Source: Epiperipatus broadwayi
Lineage: Eukaryota > Onychophora > Udeonychophora > Euonychophora > Peripatidae
DNA length: 64,000 nt
Reading direction: 5' to 3'
Assembly (NCBI GenBank): GCA_028023455.1
Contig: JAQFVV010006216.1
Location: 2,866,877-2,930,876, forward strand
Position 1 is the stretch's first letter. Every line of letters starts with the position of its first letter. The notes under the pieces were generated by a model. That model was given only the letters and a program-made list of their open reading frames with translations. It was not told the DNA's origin and made no database searches. A program made the position numbers and the translations under genes. This document shows positions 56,961-64,000 of the stretch, one piece after another.

Positions 56961-58292
56961 AAGGCTGCATGAAAAGAAAGTGGTAAAAAGGAAATGTAAA
57001 TTTGGTTTAATTATTTTAATTTTAACTTAAATTAGAAAAATTAAAATGTTTTTCAATAAAAGTATAAAAATGTTTTATATTAAGATCATTTTGTAAATTG
57101 AATAAATATATATGTGTATATATATTGTGACATTCTCTTTGGATCAACCAGAATACTTATCATAAAATCAAAATAAACTACATTTTGTGACAAAAGAAGT
57201 AATTTCCACCTTAAAGTTTGGTTGACTTTCATAAAACAGTGAAAGTAATCTACTCCAAGTACAACTATGATAAATAACTAGCTATAAAATTTATTATAAA
57301 TTTTAAATTCTACCTTGACACTTAACAACTAATTCTTCTCAGGGTTCTAGCATTTCAAAATTGTTATACAATATATATTTGGGTCAGTGAGAGGGATTTT
57401 GCCACTACCCAGATATAATGTACATGACAGCTCTCAATATAAACTCAAATTAACAACTATATTTAGCAGTTCTAAGAAACTTTATAACTAATATAAACTT
57501 TAAAATTTAGGAATAGGAATGACTTTTTAATAATTAAAAAAAATAACTTACCAAATAGAATTGGTCCATACTAGAAACTAATATGGTAGATAATAATAAA
57601 GAGTTATCTACAAGTGTTATGGTGATTAAATAGCCATTGTTATATGCCTATATCTCAGCGTGATCCATGCTTATACTATTCATAGATTTATTTTCACTAT
57701 CATACTAAGAAAATTAAATGATTTCTTGGGTTGCCTGTGCTTTATTGTTTTTTTTTCCTTTTTAAAACATTTAATTTGCAAAAGTAAAAAAAATATCTGA
57801 AGCTAATTTATCTCCAATAAACAAAAAAAAAAAAAATTAAGTCTCAATCTATTATAATTTTTCTTTTTTTTTTTGTCTTCTTTTAAAAATTATAGCTCAA
57901 AAATTAAGACACCTTCTTCATGTGCAAAGGTATAAAGACAGTAGGTGTAAGAAGTTTGATTTCAACATCTTCACAGGATCATTCTTTAATAGGCAGGCAT
58001 TGGATATCAGCAATTATATATAAGCTCACCTGATGATGAGAAAAACTAATGTACTCATAAGATGTTTATTCCTTCATGTTATTTGTTTAATCAACATTCT
58101 GGCAGTTTAATAATTGGCAATTTATCCAATAACAATGTCTTTTTCCTGGCATTGAGGTTTGCACTCTGTAATGAATTTTTATTTGTATAGTCTTTATCAA
58201 TCTAAAATCTTTCAGGCTGGAGGCTTCAACTGACTTTTTTTGCCTAAAGTTTTTTTTCAGAAGCACAGTTTCTCAATCAGCTTGCCTTATTT
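56961..58292. other. XRN1 intron 1, AT-rich
   Basis: Several A and T homopolymers; no gene or repeat family recognised. Confidence 0.45.
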
Positions 58293-58300
58293 ATCTAGCC

Positions 58301-58668
58301 CAGGGGTCCCCAACCTTTTTGCACTTAGGAGCACATTCTATAATACTGGCCAGGTGGCGGGCACCATTTATTTTTTCAATGTAAATTTATAGTTGAATAT
58401 TGTTAATAATACACATAATGTACAAAAAAAATATTGATTTCAAAAATAAAATTTTAACATATAATTAACGTTTATATTTTTACACTGTAAAAGTATAATA
58501 TGACATACAATTTGATTACAATATAATACAATAATTTATAAGAAATTTTAAAAATTAAATTATTTGTATCAGATAAATAATTTTTTATCGCGTTCGGATA
58601 GTGGCGGGCACACGTAAAATGGTCTGCGTGCGCCATGGTGCCCGCGGGCATAGGGTTGGGGACCCCTG
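58301..58668. mobile_element. hAT-type MITE, 368 bp
   Basis: Terminal inverted repeats CAGGGGTCCCCAACC (start) and GGTTGGGGACCCCTG (end), with perfect 8-bp target duplications ATCTAGCC at 58293-58300 and 58669-58676. CA(G)...(C)TG ends with 8-bp duplications define hAT elements. The subterminal regions are G+C-rich (GGTGGCGGGCAC; GCGTGCGCCATGGTGCCC) and themselves partly inverted. The middle is AT-rich and non-coding. The intact edges suggest a fairly recent insertion. Confidence 0.93.
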
Positions 58669-58676
58669 ATCTAGCC

Positions 58677-58944
58677 AAACAATAATAAAAAATCTTTTAT
58701 TTTAATTTTAAACTTTATTTATGGCAATATACATGAAAAGAAAATGCTGTCAGTTGTTTTTTGTTATCCATATATTTTTTCTAATTGAATCACCAGATAA
58801 ATCTTGATTCATTAACAGGAATGTTACAAGAGACCAAAAAGTACTATTTTTAATCAATACAAGAAAAAAAAATTTTTTTTTCAAAATCTCTGTAACTTTG
58901 ATAAATGAAAAAACAAAAATTATTTTCAATTTTATAAAATATAT
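58677..58944. other. Spacer between hAT MITE and Gypsy-2
   Basis: AT-rich, no feature recognised. Confidence 0.45.
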
Positions 58945-59866
58945 AGTTATATAGAGAGAATATAGTTATATAGAGAGAATAGTTTTATTTAGCGGATAAA
59001 AAATAGACTAAAATATAGAGAGAGTAAAATTCATATAAAATATAAAAAAAAAAGATATTTAAATAAATAATGCAGTTTAAAATTAGTATAGATAAAGGTT
59101 CATACTTTTAGTTAAAAGATAGCTGATATCCCAAAAGGGAAAGGAATGCAGCTGATACAAATTGTAATATTGAAATCTGATAATGAATAAGAGTAACTAT
59201 TGTGTTTAATAAAATTAAAAAAATAAAAGGATGTGCTTTGTAATTGAATAGAAGTAATTGATTAAATTAAATCCGAATTCTACACCCAAAAAATTACATA
59301 TAAAAATGATACTCCAGAAAAGGAGACGCGGATGTGACTATGAACGAGAGGAATATAAAAGAGCAGGCAGGAAACTCTCGGCATCTTTTTTCCCTTGTGC
59401 GATCTTGCTGTGCTTGGACATCTCAGCATAAAGTGTTTTCCGAGTTACTGCTGGGCAGACTTTCATTCCCTGTACTTATCCGCAGCAAGGGCCATCGTCG
59501 GTGGACTGTGATCCAAGGATCTTGGCACCTGGAGATAATCCAGCCAATTAGAACTGAGATTGCACTGATTTTATATATTTATAAATGCCCTAAGGGGTTC
59601 TTCAAGGATATGAGCTGAAGGTTAGGGAAAGGTATAGTGAACTTATTTAGTATATAACTGTAGATTTTTGGATCTGAATCATAGTCTGTTTATTTTTATA
59701 TTGGTGAAGGCAGGGATTATTTATTCATGTTAATTTCATAATTATTGTTATATTGTGTTAAATTATTTTGCATTAATAAAAGTGTGCAATGTTTTAAATT
59801 GTTGGTCTGTTTACTTTATGTATATTCATATTGGCTGGTCGTTCACCCAGAGCCGGGGACATAACA
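58945..59866 (+). repeat. 5' LTR of Gypsy-2
   Basis: Starts near a duplicated AGTTATATAGAGAGAA block and ends GGGGACATAACA. It holds a TATA-like ATATAAAAGAGCAGG at about 59353, a G+C-richer transcribed part (59370-59550) and AATAAAAGTGTGCAAT near 59776 as polyadenylation signal. The start matches the 3' LTR remnant at 63563 (TAGTTTTATTT, GGATAAAAAATA). Confidence 0.68.
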
Positions 59867-60360
59867 CATAAGTATTGTAATCAGGATTAAACCTTGTAGA
59901 TAGTCATAGAATTTTTTTTTCTTTGTTTTTGCATTAGTTGATGTGTCACTAATTAGTTATTATGAATTTGTTAGGTCAGAACGTTACAGGTGAAATTGAG
60001 GGTAGTAATACATCAGAATAGTCATTCTATATAATTCAGATTGAAATTTTTTTTATTTTGAATGGGATAGATGATAATAAGAGGAAAATTGCAGCACTTA
60101 CGTAATTTGCAGGGAAAAGGGTAATTGAAGTTATTAATAAAAATTTTGAACTGCCCTTACCTGAGAGGTGATCAAGAAATTAAATGATTATTTTAGCTCT
60201 CATCCCTCACGTCATATAGCAAGATTAACATTGCGTAATAGAAAGCAATCTAGTGGCGAAAAAGTAAAAGAAATACAATCCGGCTCTCAGAGAACTAGCT
60301 GGAGAATGTATGTATGATAAATTTATTGAGGAAATCCTAACAGATCAGTTTCTTTGAGGT

Positions 60361-60639
60361 ATGTTTGACAATAGGCTCAGACAACAACTGCTAGTAAAAC
60401 CTGAGCTAACTTATGAAATGGTCATTAAAAAGGGTATGGCTTATGAGCTAATATTGAAGCAAGCCCAGGCTTTTAGATCAAAATCAGAGAACTCACAAAT
60501 GGGTGTATTCAAAACAACAAGGGAAAACCACAGCCCAAGAAAGGCAAATAGTAGTAATAATGCTAAAGTAACCTGTTTTTGTTGTGGAAAAACAGGTCAC
60601 ACTTTAAAAGTGCAAATGGAACAAAGAATCATGTTTTAA
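60361..60639 (+). pseudogene. Gypsy-2 gag C-terminus with zinc knuckle
   Basis: Ninety-two codons. An alpha-helical capsid end (LLVKPELTYEMVIKKGMAYE) is followed by a basic linker and the zinc knuckle CFCCGKTGH. The last cysteine of the knuckle is lost to a frameshift near 60610. The second knuckle continues in another frame to about 60665. Confidence 0.75.
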
Positions 60640-60658
60640 ATGTGTTTAAAAAGGGCAT

Positions 60659-60892
60659 TTGGCACGGGTACGCCAGTTTATGATTAAAGTAATTATTTAT
60701 GGGAAGGAAATTAAAATGGAAATAGATAGTGGATCTGCAATTTTCATAATGTCACTCACGGATTGGAAATTTTTATTAACAGCTAATGCGGAGATTGTTT
60801 TAGAGAAAACAAACATTGGAGCAAGAGATGTAAATGGTCATGTGCTCAAAATATTAGGCCAGGTTAAAGCTCCAGTTAAATCCAATGTTTAA
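60659..60892 (+). pseudogene. Gypsy-2 aspartic protease
   Basis: Contains MEIDSGSAIFIMS, with the catalytic D-S-G triad of retroelement proteases, and a flap and body like those of Mag elements (IGARDVNGHVLKILGQV). It is interrupted after about 77 codons. The C-terminal IVGRDW block follows near 60940 in another frame. Confidence 0.78.
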
Positions 60893-63562
60893 AAAAAGGG
60901 AATGTACTTTTATATATTGTAAAAGAAAAAATTAGTCCCATTGTAGGGAGGGATTGGGTCCGTGAAATTGGGATACAAATTAATATAATAAAGAAAATCT
61001 CTCTACTTAGTAAATATCTGTTGTTTTTTTTTTAAATGAAGAACTGGGTTAATAGCCACAAAGCCAGTTGAAATAGATTTATTGGAAAATGTGTGACTGG
61101 TTGTTTGTAAACCGCGGAAAACTCTGTTTGCTCAATGAATTAATGTCTAGGATAAGCTAGTCATTGGTGGATAAAGAAGTATTGATGCCCATTGTTATAT
61201 GTGATTGGGCTACACCTTTGGCTGTAATAACCAAGTCTAATTGAGAAATCAGATTGTGGTGATTACCATATAATGGTAAACAAATTTTTAAACATGAGAG
61301 CTTACCCCATTCCAAACGTAGGGAAGTACTGGCTGGGTTGCAAAATGCTTCTTATTTTGCAAAGTTAGACCTAAATTCTACATTTCACCAGATTCAGGTG
61401 ACGGAAAAATCAGTGTAGACTTTAGCATTAACGACCCATAGGTTTAAATGCAACCGGTTACCTTTTGAAATTTCCACAGTGCCAAATATTTTCCAAGCAA
61501 AGATCAGTGCTTTGTTACAAGGTTTAGAAGGGTTCATAGGTATTTTGATGATGTACTCGTCACTGCAACTTTGGAAGAAATGTTACACAAAAGACTTTTC
61601 ACAATGTGCAGAAAATTATATAAATTTGGGGTTAAATTGAACACACAAAAGAGCATATGGATGGCAAAGGAATTAACGTTTCTAGGCCATTTAATTTCAG
61701 ACAAGGGGAAGAAACCATCCCCAGAGAAAGCAGTCAAAAATGTGACAACCCTACCAATATCAAGCAGTTGCAGGCTTATTTGGGACATGAATTTTTTCTA
61801 GCCTTTTCTAGAAAATAAAGCTCATGTGGCCAAACCACTATATGAACTATTAAAAAGGGGTATCAAAAGCGGCAATGGTCACAAATACACGAAGAAGCAT
61901 TCCATTGAACTAAGGTTTTATTGTCCTCGGAAAAACTGTTGGTGCACTATAATAATAGCTTAGAAGTACACTTAACTACTAATGCAGAGTGGGGAGTGGG
62001 GGCGGTTCTATCTCATCCATGTCATACATGTGAACTCCCATCGCATATGCATCAAGAACTCATGAAAGCGGAAAAAAATTTCAGTCAACTCGACAAAGAA
62101 GCATTGGTGATTAGGTTTGACCTTAAAAAATTTTCATGAGTTCCTGTTCTGAAGGAATTTTAACATTGTTACTGACCACAAGCCACTACTTGGAATTTTG
62201 GGTTACGATTGTCTTGCACCTGATAAGCCACGCATGATGTGTTGGCGGAATATAATGTCAGCATATGATTATAAATTTGAATATAAAAAGGGGAAAGACA
62301 TTGATCATGCTGATTCTTTGTCTAGAATACTGGATAAACAGGAACAAATAATTACATAGGCTGAAATAAACTATATAGATGTCCTAACATCAGGGATATT
62401 AAATAGTGAAAGGGTAGCCAGATGGCTAGTTCTGATCAAGGCTATCAAGTATTGATGCGATGGATTAGAAACAGATGGCAGTTTCAAGGCCTCATTTCAT
62501 TGACCCAAGTTTTTGGGCAAATCAGAATAAATTATCCATTTGTAAAGGTGTATTTTAATGGGTGACCAGGTTGTCATACCTATAGAAGGTAGATACCAAG
62601 TTTTGAAGTTACTGCATGAAGGCCACCCGGGAGTTGTACGAGCCAAATCATTGGCTTGCAGCTACATCTGGTGGCCAAAAATAAACACAGATATTGAGAA
62701 AATATTAAAATATGTTTGACATGTGAAATAGAAATGAATATGGTGACTAAAGATTATAATCCATGGCTAATAGCAATGGGAGTCTGGCAAAGGGTCCTTA
62801 TAGACCATGCCGGGACAATAAATGGGAAAACACTACTGGTAGTTATAGACGCTTATTCAAAATAGACACAGTTGAATCGTTAAAGATTTAAGGGCTAATG
62901 AAACGGTTAAAACTAAATGAGTTGTTTGTGTGTCACGGGTTACCGGAAACCTGTATCCGATAAACTGAAGATTATTTTCAAAACAATGGCATCAAACATA
63001 TACATGTGTCACTGTATCACCCAGAGTCAAACACCATCATCAGCTACTGGAAAATCTCTGGCAGAATTGTTGATGGGTAGGAAATTCATATTAAATTATC
63101 TTTATTACTATCTAATCTGGTCTGACAGCGACAAAAAAGTAAATACATTTGCAAATGGGGATAAAGTTTGGCTACGTGACATGTTACAAAAGAAGTTGGT
63201 AGAAGGGATAATCACAAAATTGTTATCCCATCAAGTAGTAATCATCCAATTACAAAATGGTACTACTTATAGGAGACCTAAATCATGTCCGGCAGCGAGT
63301 TGTTGAAGAATTGCAAATGTTACCAGATATTCCAAACGAGGGATTACCTGATGAGTGGCAAAAAACAGAAACAAAATAACAGGAAGTAATAGAGGAAGAG
63401 GCAGTACTAGAAAATAATGAAAGGGACCCAATATCGTGTTCAAAAATAAACGAAACAAACTATACACAGATCAAAACAGCAAACACAGAAGCTATACAGA
63501 TTAAAAGACTATATTTAAAGCTACCTAATCAATATCGCGTTTTTCTGGAATAAGGGAAGGTG

Positions 63563-63640
63563 TGTTATATATAGAGAGAGTAGTTTTATTTGGTGGATAA
63601 AAAATAAGAGTAAAATATTGTAAGGGTACGGGAATTTTCC
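63563..63640 (+). repeat. 3' LTR remnant of Gypsy-2
   Basis: TGTTATATATAGAGAGAGTA directly follows the purine tract and matches the 5' LTR for about 75 bases. After about 63640 the similarity ends, so the 3' LTR is truncated or replaced. Confidence 0.65.
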
Positions 63641-64000
63641 TAAAGAAACATCAAAGCAGTCGCATCTCACTATGATGAGAATTTGGGTCTTCAAACAGGA
63701 TGCTGTGAATAAAATGATCTAAATTTAATTCAAAATTGAGTTTATTTCAATAGTAATAATTTAATATTAAATATCTAATATAGATCCAATATAGAATAAA
63801 TCATTCAATCCTCACCTATACTGATTGTTCCATTATGCTCAGAATTCAAAGTCAGGGAGAAGTTGTGGTTAACTCCAGGGGTTTCCATAAGTTTTACAGC
63901 AATAACCATATTTTTAAAATTTATTTCAATTCATTTATTAGGATATTAAATAAATATAATATATGTGTGTGGGTATATGTGTTTGACTTTATTTTGATTT
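63641..64000. other. Unassigned DNA to window end
   Basis: AT-rich; no gene or repeat recognised. Confidence 0.45.

Larger units (their letters stand above)
58945..63640 (+). mobile_element. Ty3/Gypsy (Mag-like) retrotransposon Gypsy-2
   Basis: Order: 5' LTR; gag (about 60000-60640) ending in two CCHC knuckles (CFCCGKTGH, then CFKC...KKGHLAR across a frameshift); protease at 60659-60892 (MEIDSGSAIF); reverse transcriptase 61250-61800 with YPIPN, then KLDLNS-like and catalytic YFDD intact at 61541-61552; RNase H 61921-62140 (TTNAEWGVGAVLSH) and TDHKPLLGILG near 62170; integrase zinc-binding (HEGHPGVVRAK near 62617) and core (VLIDHAGTINGKTLLVVIDA near 62790). A PPT-like AAGGGAAGGTG lies at 63552-63562, then the 3' LTR. 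Two knuckles and the motif style suggest the Mag group. Many frameshifts and stops; inactive. Confidence 0.87.

Noticed and set aside
59334-59618. 94-codon open frame on plus with G+C-richer composition
   Set aside because: It lies wholly inside the 5' LTR of Gypsy-2, downstream of a TATA-like box, and resembles no protein; LTR sequence explains it.

Overview
The window is A+T-rich animal nuclear DNA (roughly three quarters A+T by eye), with spliced genes, very long introns and dense, mostly decayed transposons. Two host genes are recognisable. SPCS1 (signal peptidase complex subunit 1) lies on the minus strand as four short exons (54243-54278, 29633-29692, 9770-9856, 9563-9679). Every junction has GT/AG signals in phase 0, and together they encode a complete 99-residue protein. 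Two of its introns are about 24.5 and 19.8 kb, so a 300-base coding sequence spans 44.7 kb. The first coding exon of XRN1 (5'-3' exoribonuclease 1) starts at 54705 on the plus strand, head-to-head with SPCS1; the rest of XRN1 is not in the window. From memory of the family, the SPCS1 sequence is closest to arthropod versions, so an arthropod is my best guess, but no species can be named.

Layout. 0.7-6.6 kb: two head-to-head copies of one Penelope-like element family (PLE-3), downstream of SPCS1. 9.4-9.9 kb: SPCS1 exons 3 and 4. 11.6-18.5 kb: head-to-head copies of a second PLE family (PLE-1), with hammerhead-like cores near both outer ends and a 2.6-kb foreign insertion. 19.5-20.1 kb: a short element with 100-base direct repeats. 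20.8-22.0 kb: an unclassified terminal-inverted-repeat element. 23.6-26.9 kb: a third head-to-head PLE-3 pair, split by a 2.3-kb Merlin-like DNA transposon with 8-bp target duplications. 26.9-29.0 kb: a 360-bp satellite whose units switch orientation once. 29.6 kb: SPCS1 exon 2. 32.2-35.0 kb: a decayed Ty3/Gypsy pol on minus. 35.7-37.9 kb: repeat monomers and a non-LTR reverse transcriptase remnant. 39.5-39.8 kb: a large palindrome. 42.6-53.5 kb: two CR1/L2-like LINEs pointing away from each other across shared tandem monomers; the plus-strand LINE is interrupted by a third PLE (PLE-2) with a 14-bp target duplication. 54.2-54.8 kb: the SPCS1/XRN1 divergent promoter. 56.4-57.0 kb: a decayed PLE. 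58.3 kb: a 368-bp hAT MITE with perfect 8-bp target duplications. 58.9-63.6 kb: a plus-strand Gypsy element with a recognisable 5' LTR.

How it works together. The only likely functional host content is the two housekeeping genes and their shared 426-bp promoter. All mobile elements from 9.9 to 54.2 kb lie inside SPCS1 introns and must be spliced out to make its mRNA; those after 54.8 kb lie in XRN1 intron 1 or beyond. None of the retroelements appears able to move on its own, because all have frameshifts, stops or catalytic substitutions. The most unusual feature is the recurrence of head-to-head Penelope-like pairs with inverted ends.
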